Positions 17,711-25,468 are shown, numbered from the stretch's first letter. The stretch is 64,000 nucleotides of DNA from Streptomyces sp. VRA16 Mangrove soil (GCF_017377775.1 NZ_JAFVLN010000007.1:124001-188000); one strand, 5' to 3'. Notes: a model not told the origin generated them from the sequence alone. Program-made: numbers and translations.

Positions 17711-17947
17711 TCAGGCACTGATGTCAGGAGCAGGAGCGGCCTCGACATGGCGACGTTTGGCCCGCCACGTCCTCACCCCATCCCCGACGAGAAACGCCGC
17801 GAAGATCAGAAAAGCTCCCCCCACCATTTGCTCAGGCAGGCTTTCCTCGACGAGAGCGCCTCTCGCGATTCTCCAGACCCCGACAACGATAACGATCAGC
17901 TCGAACCAGAACCGCGGCTTGCGCCACTGGCGTACGCCATCACTCAC
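17711..17947 (-). CDS. Possible small two-helix membrane protein between tRNA-Gly and its 3' copy
   Basis: A 78-residue reading frame from GTG 17947, preceded by a G-rich GTGGGGGG. It contains two hydrophobic segments (FWFELIVIVVGVWRIA, about 13-28, and MVGGAFLIFAAFLVG, about 41-55) with a basic segment (RTWRAKRRH) after the second, consistent with a small integral membrane protein. Codons have high GC at third positions. The frame is open upstream into the tRNA, so the exact start is uncertain. It is the only candidate gene in the stretch flanked by the tRNA and its duplicate. No family is recognised. Confidence 0.45.
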   Translation of the reverse strand: MSDGVRQWRKPRFWFELIVIVVGVWRIARGALVEESLPEQMVGGAFLIFAAFLVGDGVRTWRAKRRHVEAAPAPDISA

Positions 17948-18032
17948 TTGCCCCCCACTCACCAGGGCAGGAACGATACCGCGCGGTCCGTGGAGCCGAC
18001 CGGCCCCGGCCACGACGGCGGAAGCGCACAGC

Positions 18033-18062
18033 AAAAAGCCCCGGGCCGCTGGCCTGGGGCTT
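18033..18062 (-). terminator. Rho-independent terminator of tRNA-Gly
   Basis: Immediately downstream of the tRNA on the minus strand is a hairpin with AAGCCCC/GGGGCTT outer arms and a GGCC-rich inner stem, followed by a run of T. It ends the tRNA transcript. Confidence 0.85.
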
Positions 18063-18067
18063 CTGTA

Positions 18068-18141
18068 TGGAGCGGGTGACGAGAATCGAACTCGCGCTCT
18101 AAGCTTGGGAAGCTTATGTTCTACCATTAAACTACACCCGC
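18068..18141 (-). tRNA. tRNA-Gly (anticodon CCC)
   Basis: A full cloverleaf can be drawn. The acceptor stem is GCGGGTG/CACCCGC, the D arm has AATGGTAGAA, and the anticodon loop TTCCCAA gives anticodon CCC. The T arm carries GTTCGATTC, the discriminator is T and the CCA end is encoded. It reads GGG glycine codons. The 3' half is duplicated at 17535-17582. Confidence 0.95.
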
Positions 18142-18423
18142 GTGGTACTGCCGTTGGAGCGGCTCGTACTGCCGGACACTGTACCTCATGCCGGGCCCCG
18201 GGCGCTTTCGCGTTCGGGGCCCGGATGCGTTGTGGGGGTCGGATGTGACTGCGGGTGAAGGGAGTTGGGGCGTACGGTGGGGGGACCGCCAGAGGGTTGT
18301 CCGGGGTTGATTCCCGGTCGGGGAGTCGCCTGGATCGGCGTCCCTTTCATCCCGTAATGTGACCCCTTGTCGTCGGCCGGGAAACCGGCCCAATGGCTCG
18401 TGGGGAAGGGATTCCGGGACTTG

Positions 18424-18591
18424 ATGGACTCGATGGAGCGCACCGTCGTCCGTTGTGCCGAAGGGCACGTGTTCAGCACCGCTTCGTTCCCGATGCAGCA
18501 GGCGGACCGACTCGGTCCCAGCCGGCTCATCCGGTGTCCGCGCTGTGCTCGGCTGCGGCATGCCGTTCCTGTGGGACCCGGTAAGCGGTAG
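18424..18591 (+). CDS. Short conserved-looking protein with a Cys/His metal-binding pattern
   Basis: A 55-residue protein from ATG 18424 (an in-frame ATG also occurs at 18433). It has a CAEGH motif near residue 13, a spacer of about 22 residues, then CPRC, the pattern of a zinc-ribbon-like site with Cys-x3-His and Cys-x2-Cys. It lies alone, about 100 bp upstream of dcd on the same strand. A possible role is small zinc-binding regulator; none is established. Starts further upstream are open but show no coding character. Confidence 0.6.
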   Translation: MDSMERTVVRCAEGHVFSTASFPMQQADRLGPSRLIRCPRCARLRHAVPVGPGKR

Positions 18592-18652
18592 CCGTACAGG
18601 TCAGCGAGAGGTCCGGTCGTACAGACCGGCTCAAAGCGCGCGGGGCCGCCGA

Positions 18653-18683
18653 TTGTGGCGGGCCCGCGCGCTCTGCGTATCCT
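18653..18683 (+). promoter_or_regulatory. Promoter for a leaderless dcd transcript
   Basis: TATCCT at 18678-18683 is placed so that a start site 7 nt downstream falls on the GTG of dcd at 18690. There is no Shine-Dalgarno sequence before that GTG. TTGTGG at 18653-18658 is a possible -35 with a 19-nt spacer. Leaderless mRNAs are common in Streptomyces. Confidence 0.55.
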
Positions 18684-18689
18684 CGCTGT

Positions 18690-19265
18690 GTGCTTCTCTC
18701 AGACAAGGACATCCGGGCCGAGATCGACGCCGGACGGGTACGGATCGATCCCTACGACGAATCGATGGTTCAGCCGTCGAGCATCGATGTGCGGCTCGAC
18801 CGCTACTTCCGGGTGTTCGAGAACCACAAGTACCCGCACATCGACCCGAGCGTCGAGCAGAGCGACCTGACGCGGCTCGTGGAGCCGGAGGGCGACGAGC
18901 CCTTCATCCTGCACCCCGGCGAGTTCGTGCTCGCGTCGACGTACGAGGTCATCTCCCTGCCCGAGGACATCGCCTCGCGCCTGGAGGGCAAGAGCTCGCT
19001 GGGCCGTCTCGGCCTCGTCACGCACTCCACGGCCGGGTTCATCGACCCCGGCTTCAGCGGTCACGTGACGCTCGAACTCTCGAACCTCGCGACGCTCCCC
19101 ATCAAGCTCTGGCCGGGCATGAAGATCGGGCAGCTGTGCCTGTTCCGGCTGTCGTCGCCCGCCGAGTTCCCGTACGGCAGCGAGCGCTACGGTTCGCGGT
19201 ACCAGGGACAGCGCGGCCCGACCGCCTCCCGTTCCTTCCTCAACTTCCATCGGACCCAGGTGTGA
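18690..19265 (+). CDS. dcd: dCTP deaminase
   Basis: Deaminates dCTP to dUTP for thymidylate synthesis, or performs the bifunctional reaction to dUMP. The 191-residue length is that of actinobacterial Dcd. Motifs: MLLSDKDIRAEI at the N-terminus, QPSSIDVRLDRYFRVF (about 29-44), a GKSSLGRLGL trimer-interface motif (about 108-117), HSTAGFIDPGFSGHVTLEL with the catalytic Glu (about 120-138), and a C-terminal YGSERYGSRYQGQRGPTASR lid that closes over the nucleotide. The GTG start lacks a Shine-Dalgarno and is probably leaderless. A phosphoribosyltransferase gene follows directly. Confidence 0.97.
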   Translation: MLLSDKDIRAEIDAGRVRIDPYDESMVQPSSIDVRLDRYFRVFENHKYPHIDPSVEQSDLTRLVEPEGDEPFILHPGEFVLASTYEVISLPEDIASRLEGKSSLGRLGLVTHSTAGFIDPGFSGHVTLELSNLATLPIKLWPGMKIGQLCLFRLSSPAEFPYGSERYGSRYQGQRGPTASRSFLNFHRTQV

Positions 19266-19276
19266 GCAGCAGCGAG

Positions 19277-19792
19277 ATGAGTGACAGCAGCGGTACGGAC
19301 TCCGCGCGAGAGAGCCTTACGTACGAGACGTTCGGGATCGCGGTGCGCGAACTCGCGCAGACCATTGCCGATGACGGTTATGAGCCCGACGTCATCCTGA
19401 GCATTGCGCGAGGCGGGGTGTTCGTCGCGGGTGGACTGGCGTACGCGCTGGACTGCAAGAACATCCATCTTGTGAACGTCGAGTTCTACGAGGGTGTCGG
19501 CAAGACGCTGGACATGCCGGTCATGCTGCCGCCCGTGCCGAACGCGGTGGACTTTAGCTCGAAGAAGATCCTCGTCGCCGATGACGTCGCCGACACGGGG
19601 AAGACCCTCAAGCTCGTGCACGACTTCGCGCTGGCGCATGCTGCGGAGGTCCGTTCCGCAGTGATCTACGAGAAGCCGCAGTCCCTCGTGAAGTGCGAGT
19701 ACGTGTGGAAGACGACCGATCGGTGGATCAATTTCCCCTGGTCGGTGCTGCCGCCGGTGGTCAAGCGGGACGGCCAGGTGCTGGACGCCTGA
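19277..19792 (+). CDS. Phosphoribosyltransferase (purine/hypoxanthine type)
   Basis: A 171-residue type I PRTase, probably in nucleobase salvage. The PRPP-binding signature is KKILVADDVADTGKTLKLV (about residues 94-112) and the fold's ARGG (LSIARGGVFVAGGLA) lies near 37-51. The start is either ATG 19277 or the GTG at 19262 that overlaps the dcd stop. ATG is preferred because MSDSS is a normal opening, but neither has a strong ribosome site. It forms a nucleotide-salvage pair with dcd, and a strong terminator follows. Base specificity cannot be told. Confidence 0.88.
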   Translation: MSDSSGTDSARESLTYETFGIAVRELAQTIADDGYEPDVILSIARGGVFVAGGLAYALDCKNIHLVNVEFYEGVGKTLDMPVMLPPVPNAVDFSSKKILVADDVADTGKTLKLVHDFALAHAAEVRSAVIYEKPQSLVKCEYVWKTTDRWINFPWSVLPPVVKRDGQVLDA

Positions 19793-19807
19793 TCCGTACT
19801 TCTGGTG

Positions 19808-19843
19808 GGGCTCCGCATGCGTGCAGCATGCGGAGCCCTTTTT
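19808..19843 (+). terminator. Rho-independent terminator after the dcd-PRTase pair
   Basis: A perfect 13-bp stem (GGGCTCCGCATGC and complement) with a GTGCA loop followed by five T on the plus strand, 16 bp after the PRTase stop. It is one of the few terminators here with a real T tract. Confidence 0.93.
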
Positions 19844-19855
19844 GTTCGCGGCTGG

Positions 19856-20146
19856 TCAGCGCCGCCTGTGGCGCGGCGGCGGACCGAACGGCTGCTGCTT
19901 CGCCAGCGGCACGGCCCCTTCCGCGAGGAACGTACCGAGCCCTTTGACGCGCCGGATCAGTCGTGCGTCCTTCAGGTGGCCCATGACCTTGTCCGCGGTG
20001 GACGTCGCGATGCCGAACTCGGCCGCGAGTTCGGCCACTGACGGGAGCCGGTCGGCGGTCGTGTAACGGCCTTGGGCGATCTGGTGCGCGACTGCCGCGG
20101 CCACCTGCTGCCAGACCAAGTAGGTCCGGTCGATGTCGTAGGTCAC
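19856..20146 (-). CDS. Short GntR-family regulator (winged-helix domain only)
   Basis: A 96-residue protein made almost entirely of a GntR winged helix: QIAQGRYTTADRLPSVAELAAEFGIATSTADKVMGHL (about 23-59), then ARLIRRVKGLGTFLA. It lacks any effector-binding domain, and a basic tail (PPPRHRRR) ends it. GTG 20146 has AGGA 8 nt upstream. It is divergent from the tyrosine integrase gene with 165 bp between them containing 10-bp direct repeats. Short GntR repressors of this kind (KorSA-like) control excision/transfer genes of Streptomyces integrative elements, so control of the integrase is inferred. Confidence 0.82.
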   Translation of the reverse strand: MTYDIDRTYLVWQQVAAAVAHQIAQGRYTTADRLPSVAELAAEFGIATSTADKVMGHLKDARLIRRVKGLGTFLAEGAVPLAKQQPFGPPPRHRRR

Positions 20147-20190
20147 TCGGGAAATCCTAATCCGCACACATTTCGCGCGCACCCTTACTA

Positions 20191-20230
20191 GCGTGTGGGT
20201 AAGCGCGGGTAGGTGCGGGTACGTGTGGGT
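20191..20230. repeat. Four tandem 10-bp direct repeats between gntR and integrase
   Basis: Four consecutive units in exact 10-bp phase (GCGTGTGGGT, AAGCGCGGGT, AGGTGCGGGT, ACGTGTGGGT), followed by a fifth degenerate one. One unit per helical turn places the GGGT on the same face. The position 45-85 bp upstream of the GntR start and 80-120 bp upstream of the integrase start suggests a repressor or excisionase array, or arm-type integrase sites. Confidence 0.75.
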
Positions 20231-20311
20231 AGGTCGGCGTCCCGTGCTCGCCCTCGCCGGACTGTTGGCAAGGGCGGCACGTCGTGTCGCTCGCCAGGAA
20301 AGGCGGCAGGC

Positions 20312-21358
20312 ATGCAGGAAGGCGCCCCCACGACCCGGATCAACCCCGCGGTCGAACAGGGCTGGATGACACCGTCGGAGCGCAGTTTTGCCGACTGCTG
20401 GGAGGAGTGGCTGGCGTTCGGGACCAGAGAAGTGTCATCGGTCAGCCAGTATCGGAGCATCTACCGGTGTCATTTCTCGGGCTGGTTCGGCTGGAAGCCC
20501 GTTTCCGCCATCACCGCACAGGACATCGAGCTCTGGGAGGACGACCAGAAGCGGCGGGGATACGCGGAAATGGGCGTACGCGGCCGGAAGGTCGTGCTGA
20601 AGTCCTTCCTCCGGTACTGCTGTGAGACCGGCGCGATCACCGCGTACCCCGGAAAGGAGATCAAGGTGAGCGGCCGGAAGGAGGCGGCCTACCGCGCGGT
20701 GCGTCCCACCGAGGTGCCGACCACAGCGGAAGTCATGGCGATCTACGCAGCGATGTGGCCGCACTACAAGTCGACCGTGTGGATCCAGGCGGGTTGTGGG
20801 CTGCGGGTCGGTGAAGCATTGGCCTTCTCGGAGTCGCACCTCGGTCGGCGGGAGGGCTGGTACTTCGTCCAGAACCAGCTGACCACGTTCGGAGCCAACG
20901 AGGGGGCCAACCGTGGTGTCGCGATCAAGAACGAACCCAAGTGGAGCCGGAGCGGACGCTGGGTCCCCGTGCCGCCGTCCGTGACCGAGGTGCTCGAACT
21001 GCACCGTGAGAGCTGGCAGCCCTGGGGAGAGGAGGGCTGGTTCTACGAGTCCGCGGTCTACTCGGGGCGGCACCCGTCACGTACGCACTACTCGGACCGG
21101 TGGAAGCAGGCGGTGGACAAGGCCGGTCTCGCCGACCGCGGCTACACGGCAAAGAGCCTGCGGCACTACTTCGTCTCCATGGCCCTCGCGGCCGGGGTTC
21201 CCTTGTTCGAAGTGTCGCGCTGGCTGGGGCATACGTCGACCAAGGTGACCGAGCAGGTCTATGCCCATCTCGTCGAAGAGGCGGCGCCCAGGATCACCGA
21301 CGCTTTCGAAGGAGCGCTGGTGCGGTCTCTCAAGGCGTATCTGCGGGTTGTGTCCTGA
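20312..21358 (+). CDS. Tyrosine recombinase/integrase
   Basis: A 348-residue site-specific recombinase. The N-terminal SAM-like core-binding domain (about 25-115) includes VSQYRSIYRCHFSGWFGWKPVSAI. The catalytic domain shows the first Arg in QAGCGLRVGEAL (about 166), KSLRHYF carrying the second Arg (about 289), His in SRWLGHTSTKVTEQ (about 312) and the nucleophile Tyr in VYAHL (about 321). The usual first His of HxLRH is replaced by Lys (KSLRH). ATG 20312 follows AAAGG. It is divergent from the short GntR gene. No phage, transfer or replication genes adjoin it, so it looks like the stranded remnant of an integrative element or a domesticated recombinase. Confidence 0.9.
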   Translation: MQEGAPTTRINPAVEQGWMTPSERSFADCWEEWLAFGTREVSSVSQYRSIYRCHFSGWFGWKPVSAITAQDIELWEDDQKRRGYAEMGVRGRKVVLKSFLRYCCETGAITAYPGKEIKVSGRKEAAYRAVRPTEVPTTAEVMAIYAAMWPHYKSTVWIQAGCGLRVGEALAFSESHLGRREGWYFVQNQLTTFGANEGANRGVAIKNEPKWSRSGRWVPVPPSVTEVLELHRESWQPWGEEGWFYESAVYSGRHPSRTHYSDRWKQAVDKAGLADRGYTAKSLRHYFVSMALAAGVPLFEVSRWLGHTSTKVTEQVYAHLVEEAAPRITDAFEGALVRSLKAYLRVVS

Positions 21359-21382
21359 CAGAGCGCGAGGGCGCCACGTGCC

Positions 21383-21420
21383 GGGGCCCGGCACCGATGA
21401 CGACATCGGTGCCGGGCCCC
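21383..21420. terminator. Bidirectional hairpin terminator between integrase and Yip1 genes
   Basis: A perfect 17-bp inverted repeat (GGGGCCCGGCACCGATG and complement) with an ACGA loop, 25 bp after the integrase stop and 17 bp from the end of the convergent gene. Confidence 0.88.
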
Positions 21421-21436
21421 AGCGCATGCACAGTGA

Positions 21437-22285
21437 TCAGAACGTGCCGAGCTTGATGATCGACAGCAGGGCGATCAGCTGGATCGCCGACGCGGCCAGG
21501 GCCTTGGGCCAGGGCAGGTCGTGGGACTTGGAGACCATCGTGGTGAGCAGCGCGCCCGCCAGGGCCCAGGTCGCCCAGCCGAGGATCTGGACGAACATCT
21601 CGTTGCCGCCGAGGAACATGCCGAACAGCAGGCGCGGGGTGTCCGTCAGGGAGACGATCAGCATCGACAGGCCGACCGTGGGCTGCCAGGCGCCGTCGCC
21701 GCCGAGCTGGCGGGCCAGGGTGTGGGTGACCACGCCGAGGATGAAGAAGGAGACCGTCACCGCGACGCCGGTGGTCAGGACGTACGGGATCGCCGACGAG
21801 AGTGTGGCATTGATCACGTCCTCGCGGGCGCCGTCGAATCCGAAGATCGCCAGCAGGCCGTAGAGGAAGGTGACGATGAGCGCCGGGGCCCACATCGCGT
21901 AGTCGCGCATCTGGAGGTAGGTCGGCGCCGGGCGCAGCACGACCCCGGTGAGCAGGTCCTTCCAGTGCAGGCGGGGGCCGATGGGGCCGGCCGGGGCCGC
22001 GCCCGCCTGGTACGTGGCGCCCTGGGTGTACGCGTACGGGTCGCCGTCGTCCGGATTCACCGAGAACGCCTGGGTGTGGCCCGGGTTGTTGGCCGCGTAC
22101 GGGTCGTAGCCGCCCTGCCCCTGGCCACGGCCCTGGTGGTCACCGAAGTACTCCGGTTCGCCGTACCCGCCCCCGTTGCCGTTCCCCTGGGGCCACTGCT
22201 GCTGCCCGCCCCCGCCGTAGTGCTGCGGGGGGCCTTGCGGCGCTTCGCGGTTGTCCCGGCCGCGTCCGTTCCTGAATCCAGCCAC
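21437..22285 (-). CDS. Yip1-domain membrane protein
   Basis: A 282-residue protein with a disordered N-terminus of about 100 residues rich in Gly, Gln, Tyr and Pro (HYGGGGQQQWPQG, GYGEPEYFGDHQG), then about five membrane helices from about residue 135 to the end (ALIVTFLYGLLAIFGF, VAVTVSFFILGVV, MLIVSLTDTPRLLFGMF, ILGWATWALAGALL, AIQLIALLSIIKLG). The WKDLLTGVVLRPAPTY segment before helix 1 is typical of bacterial YIP1-family proteins of unknown function. The start is taken as GTG 22285; no strong ribosome-binding site is seen. It is conserved in Streptomyces and not obviously linked to the FG-GAP genes next to it. Confidence 0.8.
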   Translation of the reverse strand: MAGFRNGRGRDNREAPQGPPQHYGGGGQQQWPQGNGNGGGYGEPEYFGDHQGRGQGQGGYDPYAANNPGHTQAFSVNPDDGDPYAYTQGATYQAGAAPAGPIGPRLHWKDLLTGVVLRPAPTYLQMRDYAMWAPALIVTFLYGLLAIFGFDGAREDVINATLSSAIPYVLTTGVAVTVSFFILGVVTHTLARQLGGDGAWQPTVGLSMLIVSLTDTPRLLFGMFLGGNEMFVQILGWATWALAGALLTTMVSKSHDLPWPKALAASAIQLIALLSIIKLGTF

Positions 22286-22317
22286 GTATCGAACGTACCT
22301 GGTTTTGACGTGCCGTT

Positions 22318-22344
22318 TGCCGGGCCCGGGAAGCGGGCCCGGCA
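22318..22344 (-). terminator. Hairpin terminator between the FG-GAP cluster and Yip1 gene
   Basis: An 11-bp perfect stem (TGCCGGGCCCG and complement) with a 5-nt loop, 50 bp downstream of the last FG-GAP gene and upstream of the Yip1 start on the same strand. It lacks a T tract. Confidence 0.7.
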
Positions 22345-22394
22345 TTGCGGCTGAGCTGTGACATCCCTTAGGGGGAGGTCACCTAGGGGGGTGG

Positions 22395-23879
22395 TCAGCC
22401 GGTCAGGCCGGCGCCGAAGGCCGGGCCGCCCGCTGTGGAGAGGCCCACCGTGGACGGGCCGTACGTGGTGGCTCCCGTTGTCGTGATTCCGGTGGAACGG
22501 CCCTTGAGAGAGGTGAGGGAGCCGTTGCCGGCGTTCTCGTGCTCCGAGCCGATGAACAGGTCCGCGTGACCGTCGGCGTTCACGTCGGTGAGGGAGACGG
22601 CCCAGCCGAAACGGTCGATGTCCTCGTTGTCGCCCGGTACGCCCGCGGTGTTCTGGTGGAAGACCTGGATGCCGGAGGACGTGGACAGTCCGGCCGGGGT
22701 GCCCCGCAGGACGAGGGCCTGGCCGGTGGTGGTGGCCGATCCGATGGACTCGTCGGAGGAGCCGACGGCCACGTCCGCGAGGCCGTCGCCGTCGATGTCC
22801 CCGACGGAGAGGGCGCTGCCGAACGCGTCCTCGTACTCGTCGGCGCCCGGGACGCCGGCCGTGGACTGGTCGATGTGCTGATCGGGTTCTTCGGAGATGC
22901 CGTCGGCGCCGCCCCGGTGGATGCTGATGCTGCCGCCGCCGTTGGCCGAGGAGTTGAGGTCGTACGGGTCGCCGGACACCAGATCGTCGTATCCGTCGCC
23001 GGTGATGTCGCCGAACGCCAGGTGGTGGCGGTTCGACGTGTCGCCGAGGGGGAGGGTGGCGGACAGGGACAGGCCGGTGGTGCCGCTCTGGTAGACGAAG
23101 CTCGTCGCCATGCCGCCGACGGCCAGGTCGTCCTTGCCGTCGCCGTTCGCGTCGCCTGCCGCCAGGGCGTAGATGCCGTGACCGCTGCCCTCGACGCCGG
23201 TGGCCAGTGTCGAAGTGCCGCCGGTGGAACCGGACTTGGTGAAGGGGCCCTTGCGGATCGTCAGGCTCGTGCCGCTGCTTCCCACGGCCAGGTCCGTGTC
23301 GCCGTCGCCGTCGAAGTCACCCGCGGCCAGCGCCTGCCCGTAGCTGTCGTGGGAGGAGGGGGCGGGGTCCGTGACCGTCGTGCCGCCGTGCAGGCCGGAG
23401 GCCGAGCCCCACACGATGGCGACCGTGCCGCCGCCGGTGTCCGTGCCGACGTCCTCGCCGGGAGCGCCGACGGCGAGGTCCGTGTAGCCGTCGGCGTTGA
23501 AGTCGCCGGTGGCCGTGGCGTAGCCGAAGACGTCGTACTTCTCCGCGGCCCCCGGTATGTCGGACGAGTTCTGGGAGATCACGGTGCGGTGGGCGGCGCT
23601 GACGCCGGACGATGAGCCGTACAGGGCGACGATGCTGCCCGCTCTGCTCAGGGAGGCGACGGTGGCGCCGTGGGCGGTGGAGACGAGGTCGGGGTATCCG
23701 TCGCCGTTGAAGTCGGGGCGCTCCGTGGCCGTTCCGGTCGCCGTGGTCGCCGCGGCGGCTGTGGTGGCGGAGAGGCCGAGCAGGCCGCCGGAGAGGGCTG
23801 CCGCGGTGGCCGTGGCGGTGGCCAGGCGCAGTCGGGTGGGGGAGGAGGTCATGCGGGTGGCGCGCTTGTGCCGTGGCAC
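22395..23879 (-). CDS. Secreted FG-GAP repeat protein A (integrin-alpha-like propeller)
   Basis: 494 residues from GTG 23879, with AAGGAG 6 nt upstream. A basic N-terminus (PRHKRATR) and an Ala/Thr-rich hydrophobic stretch ending near AAAA form the signal peptide. Seven calcium-loop motifs of the DxNxDGxxDL type recur about every 55-65 residues (DFNGDGYPDL, DFNADGYTDL, DFDGDGDTDL, DANGDGKDDL, DITGDGYDDL, DIDGDGLADV, DVNADGHADL), each with VYGS/ALYGS and GDxFG blocks, matching a seven-bladed FG-GAP beta propeller. No catalytic domain is attached. Its N-terminus resembles those of proteins B and C upstream, and the three are probably an operon reading leftward. Binding partner unknown. Confidence 0.88.
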   Translation of the reverse strand: MPRHKRATRMTSSPTRLRLATATATAAALSGGLLGLSATTAAAATTATGTATERPDFNGDGYPDLVSTAHGATVASLSRAGSIVALYGSSSGVSAAHRTVISQNSSDIPGAAEKYDVFGYATATGDFNADGYTDLAVGAPGEDVGTDTGGGTVAIVWGSASGLHGGTTVTDPAPSSHDSYGQALAAGDFDGDGDTDLAVGSSGTSLTIRKGPFTKSGSTGGTSTLATGVEGSGHGIYALAAGDANGDGKDDLAVGGMATSFVYQSGTTGLSLSATLPLGDTSNRHHLAFGDITGDGYDDLVSGDPYDLNSSANGGGSISIHRGGADGISEEPDQHIDQSTAGVPGADEYEDAFGSALSVGDIDGDGLADVAVGSSDESIGSATTTGQALVLRGTPAGLSTSSGIQVFHQNTAGVPGDNEDIDRFGWAVSLTDVNADGHADLFIGSEHENAGNGSLTSLKGRSTGITTTGATTYGPSTVGLSTAGGPAFGAGLTG

Positions 23880-23953
23880 GGTGACTCCTTGGAGAGGGGA
23901 TGGCGCGGGCCCGCGCTGGTGCGCGGGCCCGGCCGAGTGAGCTGCTGTCCGGA

Positions 23954-25468
23954 TCAGTTGGCGGCGTTCGCGCCGAACTGCGGGTAGCCCGCGGTGTCGA
24001 CGCCGGCCGCGCTCGCGGAGATGCCGCGCGAGCCGGTCGTGGTGATCTTCGTGCCGTCGGACGGCAGGTAGGTCACGGCGCCGTTGAAGTCGTTCTCGCC
24101 GGCGGCGCCGACGTTCAGGTCCGCTTTGCCGTCGCCATTGGTGTCGGCGAGCTTGACCTCGGCACCGAAGTAGTCGTTCTTCTCGTCGTTGCCGGGGACA
24201 CCGGCGGTCGACTGGGCGAAGAACTGGGCGCCCGACGTGGTGTTCAGGCCGTCCGCGGAGCCGTACAGGACGGTCACGGAACCGGTGTTGACGACACCGC
24301 CGAGGTTCTCGCCGGCGGCGCCGACGACGACGTCCTGGTAGCCGTCGCCGTTGATGTCGCCGAGGGAGAGCTCGCTGCCGAACCAGTCACCGCGCTCCGA
24401 ACCGCCGGGGACGTTGCCGGTGTCCTGCGTGATGTCCGTGCCGTAGGCCGGGCCGGAGGCCGAGCCGTACGTGACGTGGATCTGGCCACCGGTGGTGGAA
24501 CCGGGCACGGTGTAGGTGCCGCCGTTGCCGTCGCTGAGGTTCGGGTCCCACTCCTGGCCGGTGACGATGTCGCCGAAGCCGTCGCCGTTGACGTCGCCGA
24601 CGCCGGTGATGACGCCGCGCTTGAGCTGCACGGCGCCCGTCGTGGTCAGGCCGGAGGCGGAACCGGGCAGGTAGTAGTTGGTGTTCCAGCCGTCGGCGGT
24701 GCCGGTCTCGTAGCCGTTGACGACGAGGTCCGTCTTGTTGTCGCCGTTCACGTCGCCGGCGAAGAGGCTGAAGGGCCCCGCGGTACCGCCGCCGATGATG
24801 TTCGGCTTCACGGTGTAGTGGCCGCCCAGCGAGGAGGACTTGGTCAGGCCGCCCTTGTAGATGTACAGGGTGGCGGCGGACGACCCGATGGCCAGGTCGT
24901 CCTTGCCGTCCCCGTCGAAGTCGCCCGCGGCCAGGGACTTGCCCCACCGGTCGTGGGAGGAGACCGCGGGGTCGGTGATGGTGGTGCCGCCGGACAGGCC
25001 GTTCGCGGAGCCCCACAGGACGGCGACGGTGCCGCCGTCGACGTCGGTGCCGACCTTCTCGTACGAGGCGCTGACGGCGAGGTCGTCGTAGCCGTCGTGG
25101 TTGAAGTCGCCGGTCGCGCTGACCCAGCCGAAGTGGTCGCCCGCTTCGGCGGTGCCCGGGACACCGCTGCTGTTCTGGCTGATGGTGGACCGCTTGGCGC
25201 CGGTGGTGCCGCTCGCCGAGCCGTACAGGGCGACGATGTCACCGGCCTCCTTGTGGCCGGAGACCGTGGCGCTGCCCGCAGCGAAGGCCACGTCGCCGTA
25301 GCCGTCGCCGTTGAAGTCGGCCTGCGGGTGGTGGACGGAGTCGGCCGCGCCCGCCGTGCCCGCGGAGACCGCGAGCAGGCCGCCGGTGACGGTGGCCGCG
25401 GCGGCCGTCGCGGTGGCGATACGGACCCGGTTGCGGGAGGGGACGGGAATGCGTCTGTGCTTGCCCAT
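23954..25468 (-). CDS. Secreted FG-GAP repeat protein B
   Basis: 504 residues from ATG 25468 with AGGAG upstream. The signal region MGKHRRIPVPSRNRVRIA followed by a hydrophobic stretch and AGTAGA is plainly related to that of protein C. Seven Dx(N/D)xDG loops are spread evenly (first DFNGDGYGDV near 50, last DTNGDGKADL near 450), so it should fold as a full seven-bladed propeller. It lies 51 bp downstream of C and 74 bp upstream of A on the same strand, without an obvious promoter in either gap. The tandem arrangement and similar leaders indicate gene duplication. Confidence 0.88.
   Translation of the reverse strand: MGKHRRIPVPSRNRVRIATATAAAATVTGGLLAVSAGTAGAADSVHHPQADFNGDGYGDVAFAAGSATVSGHKEAGDIVALYGSASGTTGAKRSTISQNSSGVPGTAEAGDHFGWVSATGDFNHDGYDDLAVSASYEKVGTDVDGGTVAVLWGSANGLSGGTTITDPAVSSHDRWGKSLAAGDFDGDGKDDLAIGSSAATLYIYKGGLTKSSSLGGHYTVKPNIIGGGTAGPFSLFAGDVNGDNKTDLVVNGYETGTADGWNTNYYLPGSASGLTTTGAVQLKRGVITGVGDVNGDGFGDIVTGQEWDPNLSDGNGGTYTVPGSTTGGQIHVTYGSASGPAYGTDITQDTGNVPGGSERGDWFGSELSLGDINGDGYQDVVVGAAGENLGGVVNTGSVTVLYGSADGLNTTSGAQFFAQSTAGVPGNDEKNDYFGAEVKLADTNGDGKADLNVGAAGENDFNGAVTYLPSDGTKITTTGSRGISASAAGVDTAGYPQFGANAAN

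Noticed and set aside
17583..18067. A complete integrative element between tRNA-Gly and its 3' copy
   Set aside because: Only about 485 bp with no integrase, replication or transfer gene; at most a remnant or a minimal trans-mobilised element.
20191..20230. CRISPR-like tandem repeats
   Set aside because: Units are contiguous 10-bp repeats without spacers and no cas genes are present; better explained as operator iterons.
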